Shown: in pieces, positions 39,378 to 48,990 of the stretch
Layout of the letters: the number at the start of each line of letters is the position of its first letter
Position numbering within the stretch: the stretch's first letter is position 1
Source of the DNA: CAWAND01 sp963807065
Lineage (GTDB): Bacteria > Chloroflexota > Anaerolineae > Anaerolineales > E44-bin32
DNA length: 64,000 nucleotides
Direction of reading: 5' to 3'
Assembly: GCA_963807065.1 (NCBI GenBank)
Contig: CAWDZQ010000001.1
Location: 186,001-250,000 of the forward strand
Translations under genes and position numbers: made by a program
The notes under the pieces: generated by a model
Told to the model about the DNA's origin: nothing
Databases searched by the model: none
The model's input: the letters and a program-made list of their open reading frames with translations, nothing else

Positions 39378-39754
39378 ATTTCGCCCAGCGGTTCGCCGCC
39401 GATGGCGTTGACGTAATGCTCGAGGCGAGACACCTCGCCGGACCGAGCTTGATCCAACGCCACCACGTCAAATCGAAAGTCGGCCTCCACCAAATCATGC
39501 ACCTGAAGGTAGGCCCAAGCCGTCTTGCGCAGCTTACGCTGCTTGGCCGGCGTGATCGCCTCCTCCGGCCGGCCGAAGTCATGCCGGCGCCGGGCTTTCA
39601 CCTCCACGAACACCAGGGTCTCCCCATCCTGCGCCACAATGTCCAGCTCGCCGTGAGGCGCATGCCAGTTGCGATCCAGAATTCGGTAGCCTTTGTCGGT
39701 CAGAAAACGGGCGGCAGTCTCTTCCCCCCAGGCGCCCAGCCCGCGCGGTGGCAT
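39374..39754 (-). CDS. YraN/UPF0102 family nuclease-like protein
   Basis: 126 residues from the ATG at 39754, chosen because it overlaps the upstream stop as TGATG; an ATG at 39781 is possible. Restriction-endonuclease-like fold: GAWGEETAARFLTDKGYRIL, HGELDIVAQDGETLVFVEVK with the D..EVK catalytic set, and ITPAKQRKLRKTA. Cellular role not established. Sits between the glycosyltransferase and miaA in a coupled operon. Confidence 0.9.
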   Translation of the reverse strand: MPPRGLGAWGEETAARFLTDKGYRILDRNWHAPHGELDIVAQDGETLVFVEVKARRRHDFGRPEEAITPAKQRKLRKTAWAYLQVHDLVEADFRFDVVALDQARSGEVSRLEHYVNAIGGEPLGEM

Positions 39755-40950
39755 CAGGCTGCGCCGCGCAGCCGATTCCACAGGCGGCGGAGCGCGCGCC
39801 CATCGTTCTCCTTAGGCTGTTCGGCAAGCGCATAGTAGCGCTGCTCAACCAGGCGACTTGTGCGCTGTATGTCGTACTCGAGCGCTGAACTGCGGGCGTG
39901 GTGCGACATTTGCATCCGCAGATCGGTATCCACGATCAGCCTTGTCAGCTTGGCCGTGAAAGCCGCCAGATCATTTCGGCACACGAAACCGTTCTCGCCG
40001 TCGATGATCGTATCGCCCACCCCCGGGGAATCGATCCCGACCACCGGCAGGCCGCATGCCAGGGCTTCGATGACGGACAGCGGATGCACCTCCGTCACGG
40101 ATGCTGTGACGAAAGCGTCGGCGGCGGTGAGATAGCGGGGGACGTCATCGTGGGCCAGCATCCCCGTAAACACGACTTTGTCTTTGAGGCCGCTGCGCAC
40201 TGCCAGATCCTCGAGGTTGTCTCGCTCCGGGCCGTCCCCCACGAGAATCAGGCGCGCCCCTTGGAAGGCGGTCTGTGCCCCGGCGAAGGCACGCACCAAG
40301 AAGGTCAGGTTCTTCTCGGGGCCCAGGCGACCGCTGTAGATCAGCAGCACGGCGTCATCTCCGATGCCCAGTTCCTGGCGTGGGATGGGTTGAATGTCCT
40401 CCTCAAAACGCCCGAGGTCGACGCCATTCGGGATAACGTCAATCGGCCCGCTGACGTCCAGATCCCTGAGGACCTGCTTGAGCCCATTGGAAGGCGCGAT
40501 GACCAGGTCGACCTCCTTGCAAAATGACGGGAGGTAGGCCTGGAGGAAGGATGTCCCCACCACATCCGGCAGCATTGGCAGGTAGGCCTGGGCATAAAGG
40601 TCGTAACGGGTGTGATTGGTGAAGACGATGGGGATGTTCTTTGGGCGGCAGTAGCGCAGCGCCAGGCGGCCGCTGAGGAAGGGATGTTGGACGTGGGCGA
40701 TATCCATAGTCTCCAGCAAGCGCTGCGCCGAACTCGAATAGCGGAACCCGAGATGAATCCCCGTGTCGGCCACAGGGACGCCCGGCGAACGGATGATGTG
40801 CTTCTCGTCATCCGGAAAGTCCAGGTCACCGAAGGTGAAGACGAACACCTCGTGACCACGGCTTTCCAGGACCTGTTTGTTCAGGCTTATGTAGTGGGTC
40901 ACGCCGCTCACGTGCGGTTTGTAGGTGTCGGCGAGCAGGCCAATTCGCAT
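39754..40950 (-). CDS. GT4-type glycosyltransferase
   Basis: 398 residues. N-terminal Rossmann fold begins MRIGLLADTYKPHVSGVTHY, typical of GT4 enzymes acting on lipid acceptors (e.g. diacylglycerol glucosyl- or phosphatidylinositol mannosyl-transferases). Donor-binding half: IYSGRLGPEKNLTFLVRAF, LVGDGPERDNLE, VTASVTEVHPLSVIEALACG with the E-x7-E motif. The acceptor is not predictable. Confidence 0.9.
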   Translation of the reverse strand: MRIGLLADTYKPHVSGVTHYISLNKQVLESRGHEVFVFTFGDLDFPDDEKHIIRSPGVPVADTGIHLGFRYSSSAQRLLETMDIAHVQHPFLSGRLALRYCRPKNIPIVFTNHTRYDLYAQAYLPMLPDVVGTSFLQAYLPSFCKEVDLVIAPSNGLKQVLRDLDVSGPIDVIPNGVDLGRFEEDIQPIPRQELGIGDDAVLLIYSGRLGPEKNLTFLVRAFAGAQTAFQGARLILVGDGPERDNLEDLAVRSGLKDKVVFTGMLAHDDVPRYLTAADAFVTASVTEVHPLSVIEALACGLPVVGIDSPGVGDTIIDGENGFVCRNDLAAFTAKLTRLIVDTDLRMQMSHHARSSALEYDIQRTSRLVEQRYYALAEQPKENDGRALRRLWNRLRGAA

Positions 40951-41018
40951 CCCAAATTCTCCCGGTATTGTTATCCTAGCTTGCGCTCAACCCCCGGTCA
41001 AGCTGGGGGGGTCAAAGC

Positions 41019-41047
41019 TTGGATGCCCTCTTGAACTGTGCTATGCT
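41019..41047 (+). promoter_or_regulatory. Promoter of the cyclic-nucleotide-binding gene
   Basis: TTGGAT (41019-41024), 17-bp spacer, TATGCT (41042-41047), 31 bp before the ATG. Confidence 0.55.
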
Positions 41048-41077
41048 TTGGCCGTTCTCTGGAAGGCGCGAGGGAGC

Positions 41078-41578
41078 ATGAAACCCGTCAGCGTTCTCAG
41101 TCAAGCCGACATCTTCGCCGACATCAGCCCGGCTCAGCTGGACTTGGTGGCTTCGCTGTGCCGCGTCCGGGACGTCGCCAACGGCGATGTGATCTTCGAG
41201 GAGAACGCCACCAGTGATGAATTGTACGTCATCGCTGAGGGCGAAGTCGATATCCTCGTCGATCCGGCGCTGGTCAGCCGTCCCGGCCACCAGAGCGGCG
41301 GACCGGCGGCGATTGCCCGGCTGAGGCGCGGCCAATCCTTCGGTGAAATTGCTCTGGTCGACCAGGGCCTGAGGTCCGCCTCAGCCCGCAGCGCCAGCGA
41401 TTCCACCTCCTTGGTCGTCATCCCCCGCGACCAATTGGTCCTGTTGTGTGAGAGCGACCCAATCTTGGGATACCGCCTGATGCGCAACCTGGCTGCCGAC
41501 CTGGCCGTCAAACTCAGGAACACCGATTTGCAGCTCCGCGCCGGCATGTTGAACACACGGTTTCCTCCAGACTCCTGA
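41078..41578 (+). CDS. Cyclic nucleotide-binding domain protein without DNA-binding domain
   Basis: 166 residues; start at 41078 supported by GAGGGAG. A cNMP-binding beta-roll: FADISPAQLDLVASLCRVRD, GDVIFEENATSDELYVIAEG, and the phosphate-binding cassette FGEIALVDQGLRSASARSAS. It ends after the hinge helix (LMRNLAADLAVKLRNTDLQL), with no C-terminal helix-turn-helix, so it is a sensor or regulator subunit rather than a CRP-type transcription factor. Confidence 0.87.
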   Translation: MKPVSVLSQADIFADISPAQLDLVASLCRVRDVANGDVIFEENATSDELYVIAEGEVDILVDPALVSRPGHQSGGPAAIARLRRGQSFGEIALVDQGLRSASARSASDSTSLVVIPRDQLVLLCESDPILGYRLMRNLAADLAVKLRNTDLQLRAGMLNTRFPPDS

Positions 41579-42142
41579 GCAGCGCCGGAGTGGGATTGGC
41601 AGTTCTGACCATCATGGAGTCCCCGGGGCTGAAGATCGACCCGAGCACCAATCGATTTTGAGACAAAGGGCGGAACCAGGAGGCGGCCACCCTTGGGCGG
41701 CAGAATTCTGATCCAATACAGCTTTGCTTGATCGACGTGACCGGACGGTCATGGCCGCGTTCGAGCCCGGCTTGTCTCGTGCATGGATTGGCATGGCTCT
41801 CTGCCGGATCCCCGACCCGATGTTCGGGGATTTCTCAGCGCTGCCCGATGAGGCTCGATTTGCAGCTGCTCGTACGCCGATTGTTCTGCGGTTGACACGT
41901 TGGTTGACACGTTTGCCGTTGCCGATATAGAATTTGACATCTGCCTGCTGGGAGGAGAGTCCTACCTCGTGTGTTCTTGGGGACATGGGCACTTCCCCCC
42001 CTGGATTGGCCACCAACTGAGACAGAATTGAGAAAGGAGGCCCAGAGCGGAGACTATCAGTTAGCAAGAAGATGTGCACTGGTCCCCGAAAGGCCCGGCG
42101 CGTAAATCGCCGGACGACAAATTGTAGGAGGAGGATGACGTA
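41579..42142 (+). promoter_or_regulatory. Long regulatory region and leader of the liv operon
   Basis: No gene seen in 564 bp. A direct repeat GTTGACACGT (41891-41900, 41903-41912) supplies a consensus TTGACA (41904-41909), with TATAGA at 41926-41931 after 16 bp. The predicted leader is ~205 nt and ends in a hairpin CCGGCG/CGCCGG (42095-42113) before a strong AGGAGGAGG. I could not match it to a known riboswitch. Confidence 0.55.
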
Positions 42143-43348
42143 ATGAGACGAACCCCTTGGGTGCTATCCCTGATGATCATCGCCGGCTTTCTGCTGACAG
42201 CCTGCGGTGGCGCAGCCGCCTTTGAATGTACGGATGCCATCGGCTGTGTGACCTACGGCCCCAATGATCCTATCAAGCTTGCCTCGGCACTGGTCATTTC
42301 CGGCCCCAACGCCGACCTGGGCACGGACTCACAGCATGGCGTCGAGATTGCCATCGAATTCAAGGGCAAGGTTGACGGCCACGATGTCACGCTGCAGGCC
42401 GAAGATGATGGCTGCAACGCCGAAGGCGGACAGGCTGCTGGGCAGAAGATCGTTTCCGACCCATCGATCCTAGGCGTGATTGGCACGAGCTGCTCGGGCG
42501 CCGGTGTGCCCATGTCGAAGGTGATCTCCGACGCCGGGTACTTCATGGTGTCCCCGTCCAATACCTCTCCGGTGTTGACCGACCCCAATCAGGCCTGGAA
42601 TCCTGGCTATCTGCGAACCGCCCACAACGACAAGGTCCAGGGCGCGGCGATGGCCGACTTCGTCTACAACACCCTCGGTCTGAAGAGCGCTGCCGCCATC
42701 CACGACGGCGACCCCTACACCGAAGGTCTGGCAAACGCCTTTAAGACCTCCTTTGAGGCTTTGGGCGGAAATGTGGTGGCCTTCACGGCCATCAGCGTTG
42801 GCGATACGGATATGCACCCGGTGCTGAGCGCCGTGGCTGCCGCCGGCCCGCCAGACTTCATCTACTTCCCGGTCTTCACGGCTGAGTGCGCCTTCCTGGC
42901 CAAGCAGTCCAAGGAAGTTGCTGGCCTGGAGAACACCAAGGTTGCTGCGGCCGATGGTTGTATTTCAACCGCCGCTGCCGAGGCCATCGGGCCCGCCGGT
43001 GAAGGGATGTACTTCTCCGGCCCCGACACTTCTTTCTCGGGCGCCCTGAACGACAAGTTCCTGGCCGCCTACCAGGCGGACTACGGCACGGCCCCGATCT
43101 CGGTCTTCCATGCGCATGCTTTCGACGCCACCAACATGATCTTCGCCTGCATCGAGCAGGTTGGCGTGCAGGATGCCGACGGTACGCTCCACATCGGCCG
43201 CCAGGCCATGCGTGATTGCCTCTATGCCACCAAGGACTTCCAGGGCATCACCGGCAACCTGACCTGCGACCAGTACGGCGACTGTGCCGATCCCAAGATC
43301 ACAGTTTCCCAGTTGCAGAACGGCGAATACGTCAAGATCTGGCCGTAA
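42143..43348 (+). CDS. livJ: Branched-chain amino acid ABC transporter substrate-binding lipoprotein
   Basis: 401 residues. Lipoprotein signal MRRTPWVLSLMIIAGFLLTA with Cys21 in the lipobox LTAC. The periplasmic-binding type I fold follows (IKLASALVISGPNADLGTDS, GVIGTSCSGAGVPMSKVISD, YFMVSPSNTSPVLTD, DFIYFPVFTAECAFLAKQ). It presents leucine/isoleucine/valine or related ligands to LivHM at the outer face of the membrane. First gene of livJHMGF. Confidence 0.92.
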   Translation: MRRTPWVLSLMIIAGFLLTACGGAAAFECTDAIGCVTYGPNDPIKLASALVISGPNADLGTDSQHGVEIAIEFKGKVDGHDVTLQAEDDGCNAEGGQAAGQKIVSDPSILGVIGTSCSGAGVPMSKVISDAGYFMVSPSNTSPVLTDPNQAWNPGYLRTAHNDKVQGAAMADFVYNTLGLKSAAAIHDGDPYTEGLANAFKTSFEALGGNVVAFTAISVGDTDMHPVLSAVAAAGPPDFIYFPVFTAECAFLAKQSKEVAGLENTKVAAADGCISTAAAEAIGPAGEGMYFSGPDTSFSGALNDKFLAAYQADYGTAPISVFHAHAFDATNMIFACIEQVGVQDADGTLHIGRQAMRDCLYATKDFQGITGNLTCDQYGDCADPKITVSQLQNGEYVKIWP

Positions 43349-43410
43349 GCTGAGATATGCTCCCCAAGCGGGTGATCGTGCCGCCGGAGCGGAGTGACGG
43401 CTGAAAGGGG

Positions 43411-43439
43411 TGGGCCCAAGGATCAACTCTTTGGGCCCA
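43411..43439 (+). terminator. Intercistronic hairpin between livJ and livH
   Basis: TGGGCCCAA / TTGGGCCCA, 9-bp stem with an 11-base loop, no long U tract. Such hairpins usually make the binding-protein message more abundant than the permease message. Confidence 0.65.
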
Positions 43440-43463
43440 TCCCTCCTCATCGGAGATAACCCA

Positions 43464-44525
43464 ATGCGTCAGCGCTTGGCCAAACTCGACCTCTTGGGCC
43501 TATTCTTGTGGATTATTGCTGCCAGCATCATCCTGTTCGCCATCTGGGGAACGGTTGCCACCCTTAGAGACAATCCCTACCCAAGTTCAACTTGGATCGG
43601 TTTCATCGTCTTCGGTGTTTCGCAGGGATCGATGTATGCGTTGATCGCCATTGGCTACACGCTGGTCTATGGCGTGTTGTTCATGATCAACTTCGCCCAT
43701 GGCGAATTCTTCATGTCGGGCATTTTCACGGCGACAGTATTCGTGGCTGGCCCGCTGACCGAATCCGGTTTTATGGAGAGTCACCCAATTGAGTCGCTGC
43801 TTACCGTCGCCGTCGTATCGATGGTGGTGTCGGTTGGCGTGGCCGTCCTCACGGAGAGGGTCGCGTATCGCCCGCTTCGCAACGCCCCTCGCCTGGTGCC
43901 TCTGATCACCGCCATCGGCGCCTCCATCTTCTGGCGCAACTTCTTCCGCGGGCTGCTCGGATCAGAAAACAAGCCTTTCCCGCAGATTGCCCAACTGAAA
44001 GGCACCATCTCCGTTTTCGGGATTGAAATCCTGAAGACGCACGTGGTCGTCATCATCGTGACAGTTGTTATGTTGATCGCGCTGAACTTCTTCATCATGC
44101 GGACAAGAACTGGCAAGGCGATCCGGGCCGTGGCAGAGAACCGCGACGTGGCGGCCCTGATGGGAATCGACGTCGACCGCACCATCACCATGACCTTCGT
44201 GGTTGGAGCAGCCATGGCGGCCGTTGCCGGGGTGCTCTATGCCATGGTCTTCCGGCAGGTTTACTTCTACATGGGGTTCTTCCCCGAACTCAAAGCCTTC
44301 ATCGCCGCTGTGCTGGGAGGGATCGGCAGCATCCCAGGGGCTGCACTGGGCGGGCTGATCCTGGGATTGATCGAATCGGTCGGGCCCCATCTCTTCTTCA
44401 CCGGATTGAATATCCCGGCCTACAACCAGCTCAAAGACGTCATTTCGTTCACGATACTGGTCCTGATCTTGATTTTCCGGCCCCAGGGAATCCTCGGCGA
44501 GCGTCTCAGCGAGACAAAGGCGTAG
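43464..44525 (+). CDS. livH: Branched-chain amino acid ABC transporter permease LivH
   Basis: 353 residues from the ATG at 43464. About eight TM segments; LivH landmarks GVSQGSMYALIAIGYTLVYG, LFMINFAHGEFFMSG, RTGKAIRAVAENRDVAALMG (the EAA-like coupling loop) and ELKAFIAAVLGGIGSIPGAA. An N-terminal segment (~1-50) adds one TM compared with short LivH proteins. Four bases to the next reading frame. Confidence 0.92.
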   Translation: MRQRLAKLDLLGLFLWIIAASIILFAIWGTVATLRDNPYPSSTWIGFIVFGVSQGSMYALIAIGYTLVYGVLFMINFAHGEFFMSGIFTATVFVAGPLTESGFMESHPIESLLTVAVVSMVVSVGVAVLTERVAYRPLRNAPRLVPLITAIGASIFWRNFFRGLLGSENKPFPQIAQLKGTISVFGIEILKTHVVVIIVTVVMLIALNFFIMRTRTGKAIRAVAENRDVAALMGIDVDRTITMTFVVGAAMAAVAGVLYAMVFRQVYFYMGFFPELKAFIAAVLGGIGSIPGAALGGLILGLIESVGPHLFFTGLNIPAYNQLKDVISFTILVLILIFRPQGILGERLSETKA

Positions 44526-44535
44526 GGTGACTTCC

Positions 44536-46227
44536 ATGAAAAAACACACTGGAATCGATCTGCGCAATGCCCTGCGCCTTGGCCTGATCGCTGGGGTTGC
44601 CTCGGTCAGCCTCTCGGCTATCGGGATTGTGGAACTTTTCGCCAGCCGGGAGCTGATTTCGGGAATCATCACGATGGGCCAGGTGCTCATCTTCTCCGCC
44701 CCAGCCCTACTGGCCTATCTTTCCGTCCGAGAATTGAACCTTTCCCGAACCAGGATGTTGTTGAGCGGAATGATCTCAGGCGCAGCCGCTTCCCTCCCCA
44801 TACTGGTCCTCGTCCTGCTTGAGTCACAGGTCGATCTGCGCCAATTCATGCCCGGCGTGTCTCCCACTCTGGTTGACGTCCTGACCTTCGGCCGCGGCCC
44901 CTATGTTGGTGGTTTGCTCCTGATGGCCGCCATGGCAATCGTCGGGATGGTGGCGGCCGGAATCGAAACCTTGCCCACCTCAATCAGGAAGCCGCTGCTG
45001 ACCGGAGGACTTGCCACGTTGACTCTGGGCTTATTCTCAGAGATCCTCTCCGGTCGCATGAGAGACTTCTTCGGCTCGTCGTTTTCGGCGGTCTTCTTCA
45101 GCGGGAAGGCGCTCGACCCGCTGTTTGGCGCTGGCCTCTTTATCGCGATCGCGGGGGGTAATCGCCTTTGGACAACTCGTTCTGAAGGCGTCCAATCTCG
45201 CATTGCCGCGCTCTCTCCCAGCGGACAGCGTCAGCTGCGTGTTGGGATCTTTGTTGCCAGCGGTGTGGGCCTGATCGTCCTGCCATTGTTGCTTGGCAGC
45301 TATTTATCTGAAGTGGCCAACACGGTCGGTTTGTTCATATTGATGGGCTTGGGTTTGAACATTGTGGTCGGGTTCGCTGGCCTGCTCGACCTGGGCTACG
45401 TTGCCTTCTTCGCCATCGGCGCCTATTCCATGGCGGTCCTGACGTCTGAAGGCCCATTGGGGATCGGCCACCTGAATTTCTGGGAAGCCCTTCCATTTTG
45501 CGTCCTCTTTGCCGCGACGGCCGGCATCATTCTCGGCATCCCGGTTTTGCGGATGCGGGGAGACTATCTTGCGATCGTGACCCTAGGATTTGGCGAAATC
45601 ATCCGCCTGCTGGCGATCTCAGATGCTCTCAAGCCCTTCATCGGCGGAGCTCAAGGGGTCCTTAAGATCCCCAAGCCGGACTTCTTCGGCGTGACCTTGG
45701 TCCAGCCTGGCCAGTTCTACTATGTGGTGTTGGCCGGATGCTTGCTGGCCGCTTTTGTGGCCTATCGTTTGGGGGAATCGCGTCTGGGACGCCAGTGGAT
45801 GGCCATGCGCGAAGATGAGGACGTGGCCGAAGCCATGGGGATCAAGCTGGTCAGCGCCAAGCTGCTGGCCTTCGCCACCGGAGCGGCTTTCTCCGGCCTG
45901 GCGGGCGCTTTGTTCGCCAGCAAGTTGACATCCATCTTCCCGCACAGCTTCAGCCTGGACATCTCGATCAATGTACTCAGCCTGATTATCATTGGCGGCA
46001 TTGGGAGCCTCCCGGGGGTTGTGGTGGGGGCTCTCATCCTGGTGGGGCTCCCCGAACTGCTTCGCGAGTTCGCCGAATACCGGCTGCTCATGTACGGCGC
46101 TCTGTTGATCCTTATGATGCTCGCCAAACCGGAGGGATTCTGGCCTTCGGCCGTACGCCAGCGTGAGCTCAGGGCGGATGCTGAGGTGCTCAAGGCCCAA
46201 CAAGCCGCCCTCGACGCGGAAGGCTAG
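44536..46227 (+). CDS. livM: LivM permease with a large N-terminal membrane extension
   Basis: 563 residues from the ATG at 44536 (a GTG at 44527 is possible). The LivM core spans ~250-550: GLNIVVGFAGLLDLGYVAFF, RMRGDYLAIVTLGFGEIIRL, GRQWMAMREDEDVAEAMGI (coupling loop) and NVLSLIIIGGIGSLPGVVVG. The first ~230 residues add about six TM segments not needed for transport in short LivM proteins. Such extensions are known but their role is unclear. Confidence 0.9.
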   Translation: MKKHTGIDLRNALRLGLIAGVASVSLSAIGIVELFASRELISGIITMGQVLIFSAPALLAYLSVRELNLSRTRMLLSGMISGAAASLPILVLVLLESQVDLRQFMPGVSPTLVDVLTFGRGPYVGGLLLMAAMAIVGMVAAGIETLPTSIRKPLLTGGLATLTLGLFSEILSGRMRDFFGSSFSAVFFSGKALDPLFGAGLFIAIAGGNRLWTTRSEGVQSRIAALSPSGQRQLRVGIFVASGVGLIVLPLLLGSYLSEVANTVGLFILMGLGLNIVVGFAGLLDLGYVAFFAIGAYSMAVLTSEGPLGIGHLNFWEALPFCVLFAATAGIILGIPVLRMRGDYLAIVTLGFGEIIRLLAISDALKPFIGGAQGVLKIPKPDFFGVTLVQPGQFYYVVLAGCLLAAFVAYRLGESRLGRQWMAMREDEDVAEAMGIKLVSAKLLAFATGAAFSGLAGALFASKLTSIFPHSFSLDISINVLSLIIIGGIGSLPGVVVGALILVGLPELLREFAEYRLLMYGALLILMMLAKPEGFWPSAVRQRELRADAEVLKAQQAALDAEG

Positions 46228-46228
46228 A

Positions 46229-47035
46229 ATGATGGCTGCCAATCCCCCCCTGCTGAAGGCCCGTTCTGTCACCAAGCGCTTTGGCGGCCTGGTGGCCGTG
46301 AGCAATCTGGACTTCGACCTTCCGAAGGATTCAATCGTAAGCATCATCGGCCCTAATGGCGCTGGGAAGTCAACCTTCTTCAACTGCGTCACCGGGTTCT
46401 ACGATGTCGACGAGGGCTCCATCTCCTTCAAAGACATGGTCATCGACGGGGACAGCCCCGATCAGATCGCTCGGATGCATATTGCACGCACCTACCAGAA
46501 CATCCGCCTATTCTCCAACATGACCGCCATCGAGAACATCCTTGTCGGGATGGAGCCCAGGCTCCACTCACACTGGTACAGCTTTATCCTGGGATCGCGC
46601 AAGACCCGCAAAGAAGAAGCCTGGGCGTTGGATGAGGCCCGACGGCTGCTTCAGTTCGCCGGCCTTGCCGGAAAGGGCGATTTTCTGGCCAAGAATCTTC
46701 CCTACGGCGATCAGCGCCGACTGGAAATCGCACGCGCGCTGGCCAACCAGCCGGAGATTCTGCTTTTGGACGAACCGACAGCCGGGATGAATCCCAACGA
46801 ATCAACCACCACCATGCGTTTCATCAACCGGCTCCGGGACGAGCTCGGCGTGACCATCTTGCTGATTGAACACGACATGCGGGTGGTCATGGGCATCTCT
46901 GAACGCGTCACCGTGTTGGACTATGGGACAAAGATTGCCGAGGGCCCTCCGGCCGAAATCCAGCGCAACCCACGCGTCATCGAAGCCTATCTCGGTCGAG
47001 GCGCCGCCTCCGGCCTGGAGTTGGGGACCGACTAG
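46229..47035 (+). CDS. livG: Branched-chain amino acid ABC transporter ATPase LivG
   Basis: 268 residues; either of two adjacent ATGs may start it. Walker A GPNGAGKSTFFNCVTG, LivG-specific RTYQNIRLFSNMTAIENILV, signature LPYGDQRRLEIARAL, Walker B ILLLDEPTAGMNP, and the LivG tail VTVLDYGTKIAEGPPAEIQ. Cytoplasmic motor of the importer, working with LivF. Confidence 0.94.
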   Translation: MMAANPPLLKARSVTKRFGGLVAVSNLDFDLPKDSIVSIIGPNGAGKSTFFNCVTGFYDVDEGSISFKDMVIDGDSPDQIARMHIARTYQNIRLFSNMTAIENILVGMEPRLHSHWYSFILGSRKTRKEEAWALDEARRLLQFAGLAGKGDFLAKNLPYGDQRRLEIARALANQPEILLLDEPTAGMNPNESTTTMRFINRLRDELGVTILLIEHDMRVVMGISERVTVLDYGTKIAEGPPAEIQRNPRVIEAYLGRGAASGLELGTD

Positions 47036-47056
47036 CCCAAGCGGAGCGGATCTTCC

Positions 47057-47770
47057 ATGCCAATGCTCGAGATCAACGACATCCACACCTACTACGGCAA
47101 TATCCATGCTCTTCGTGGCATCTCACTCAAGGTTGACGAAGGCGAAATCGTCACCCTGATTGGGGCTAACGGTGCCGGGAAAAGCACCACCCTCAAAAGC
47201 ATAAGCGGACTCACCAAGCCTCAGCGGGGAACCGTCTTGCTCGAGGGTGAGGACTTGGCGCCGTACAAGGCTCATGAAATCGCCCACAAGGGAGTCTCAC
47301 TCGTTCCCGAAGGGCGCGGCGTGTTCTCCAAACTGACGGTGACTGAGAATCTGGATATGGGTGCGTTCCAGCGTCGCGACCGCGCTGGAATTGAAAGCGA
47401 CCGGGAAAGGATCTATCAACTGTTCCCGCGCCTGAAAGAACGGCGCAACCAGGTCTCTGGCACGCTGAGCGGCGGTGAACAGCAAATGCTCGCCACAGGC
47501 AGGGCGCTGATGGCACGCCCCCGGCTGCTCCTGCTCGACGAACCGTCGATGGGCCTTGCCCCGGTCCTGGTCGATAGCGTCTTTGACACGATCGTGGACA
47601 TCAACCGCGAAGGAACCACCATCCTGTTGGTCGAACAGAACGCCCAGATGGCTCTGAAGGTCGCGAGCCGGGGATACGTGCTCCAAACGGGCGAGATCGT
47701 GCTCTCCGACTCGGCGGAAGGGCTGCGCAAGAACCCCACCGTCCAGAAGTCTTACTTGGGTATGGAATAG
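47057..47770 (+). CDS. livF: Branched-chain amino acid ABC transporter ATPase LivF
   Basis: 237 residues. Walker A GANGAGKSTTLKSISG, LivF segment VPEGRGVFSKLTVTENLDMG, signature LSGGEQQMLATGRALM, Walker B LLLLDEPSMGLAPVLVD, H-loop-like LLVEQNAQMALKVASRGYVL. Last gene of the operon, followed by a terminator. Confidence 0.95.
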   Translation: MPMLEINDIHTYYGNIHALRGISLKVDEGEIVTLIGANGAGKSTTLKSISGLTKPQRGTVLLEGEDLAPYKAHEIAHKGVSLVPEGRGVFSKLTVTENLDMGAFQRRDRAGIESDRERIYQLFPRLKERRNQVSGTLSGGEQQMLATGRALMARPRLLLLDEPSMGLAPVLVDSVFDTIVDINREGTTILLVEQNAQMALKVASRGYVLQTGEIVLSDSAEGLRKNPTVQKSYLGME

Positions 47771-47820
47771 ACTTGGCCTAGACCACGGGGGCGGCCACCG
47801 CCAAGTGATACATCTGCGGA

Positions 47821-47845
47821 GGGCGGATCATCTGATCCGCCCTTT
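47821..47845 (+). terminator. Terminator after livF
   Basis: GGGCGGATC / GATCCGCCC perfect stem, loop ATCT, then TTTC. Short U tract, but correctly placed. Confidence 0.7.
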
Positions 47846-47862
47846 CAATGTGGAGGCCAGCC

Positions 47863-48852
47863 ATGTCAGTCCGGTTTCTCAACGCTCAGGAGGTCCAGCG
47901 GGCGCTTCCGATGGCAGATGCCATCCGGGCGATGAAAACCGCCTATGCCCAGCTCTCGAGCGGTGAGGCCGACATGCCTCTGCGCAGTCGGATTGGTTTC
48001 AGGGAAACAGACGGCGTCACCTTGTTCATGCCGGCCTACCTGCCGCAGGACGGTGCCCTGGCCATAAAGATCGTCTCCGTGTTTCCCAAGAACCCCCATC
48101 AGGGCCTGCCCACCATTCACGCGCTGGTCATCGCCCTTGACCCGGCCACGGGCCAGCCATTGGGTTTGCTGGCAGGCGGGAGTCTGACGGCCATCCGAAC
48201 CGGCGCAGGCTCCGGAGCGGCCACTGATGTGCTGGCGAACCGCGACGCCAATGCTGTGGCCATTATCGGAAGCGGCACCCAGGCACGAACCCAGTTGGAA
48301 GCCGTGTGCTGCGTGCGGCATATCCGGCGGGTTTGGGTTTTCAGCTCCAACGCCGAACACGCCCGGGCCTTCGCCTCCGAGATGGCCGGCCGGAAGGGTA
48401 TCCCCGTCGACATCCAGGTGGCGAGATCGGCCAACGAGGCGGTGTCCGCAGCCGACATTATCTGCACCGCCACCACCTCTCACTGCCCTGTCTTTGACGG
48501 TCGTGAGGTGAAGCCAGGCTGCCACATCAACGCCGTCGGCTCGTTCACGCCGGATATGGTCGAACTTGACCTGGAGACTTTGAAGCGGGCTCGAGTGGTC
48601 GTAGACTCCAGGCAGGCCGCGTTGGAAGAAGCCGGAGAATTGATCCGGCCCATCCGGGCTGGTCAATACACAGAGAGAGACATCCACGCCGAACTGGGCG
48701 AGATCATCCTTGGAAAAGCGGAAGGGCGGACTGAGGCAGAGCAGATCACCCTCTTCAAATCCGTGGGTGTAGCCGTCCAGGACGCGGCCGCGGCTGCGGT
48801 CGCCCTAAGGAATGCGGAAGCCGATGGTCTCGGAGATGTGATCGATCTCTGA
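47863..48852 (+). CDS. Ornithine cyclodeaminase / mu-crystallin family protein
   Basis: 329 residues from the ATG at 47863 (GGAGG six bases upstream). The family substrate site (MPLRSRIGFRETDGVTLFMP, AIKIVSVFPKN) precedes a Rossmann fold with AVAIIGSGTQARTQLEAV. Later ICTATTSHCPVFDG and NAVGSFTPDMVELD. Members include ornithine cyclodeaminase, alanine dehydrogenase (archaeal) and imine reductases; the exact reaction cannot be assigned. The liv operon upstream suggests an amino acid substrate. Confidence 0.88.
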   Translation: MSVRFLNAQEVQRALPMADAIRAMKTAYAQLSSGEADMPLRSRIGFRETDGVTLFMPAYLPQDGALAIKIVSVFPKNPHQGLPTIHALVIALDPATGQPLGLLAGGSLTAIRTGAGSGAATDVLANRDANAVAIIGSGTQARTQLEAVCCVRHIRRVWVFSSNAEHARAFASEMAGRKGIPVDIQVARSANEAVSAADIICTATTSHCPVFDGREVKPGCHINAVGSFTPDMVELDLETLKRARVVVDSRQAALEEAGELIRPIRAGQYTERDIHAELGEIILGKAEGRTEAEQITLFKSVGVAVQDAAAAAVALRNAEADGLGDVIDL

Positions 48853-48990
48853 CATGATTGGCCAAAGAGCAGCCGCCCGGCGCTACCGGCCGCTGGCGGC
48901 CAAAGTTGCCGGGCTTGCGGGCCCCGACGGGCCGTCGCCGAATCTGGCCCACTTCGCCGAAGCTCGCACGATCGAGGAACCAAACATCCT

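Noticed and set aside
41579..42142. Riboswitch in the liv leader
   Set aside because: Hairpins exist but I could not match any known aptamer core; listed only as a leader.
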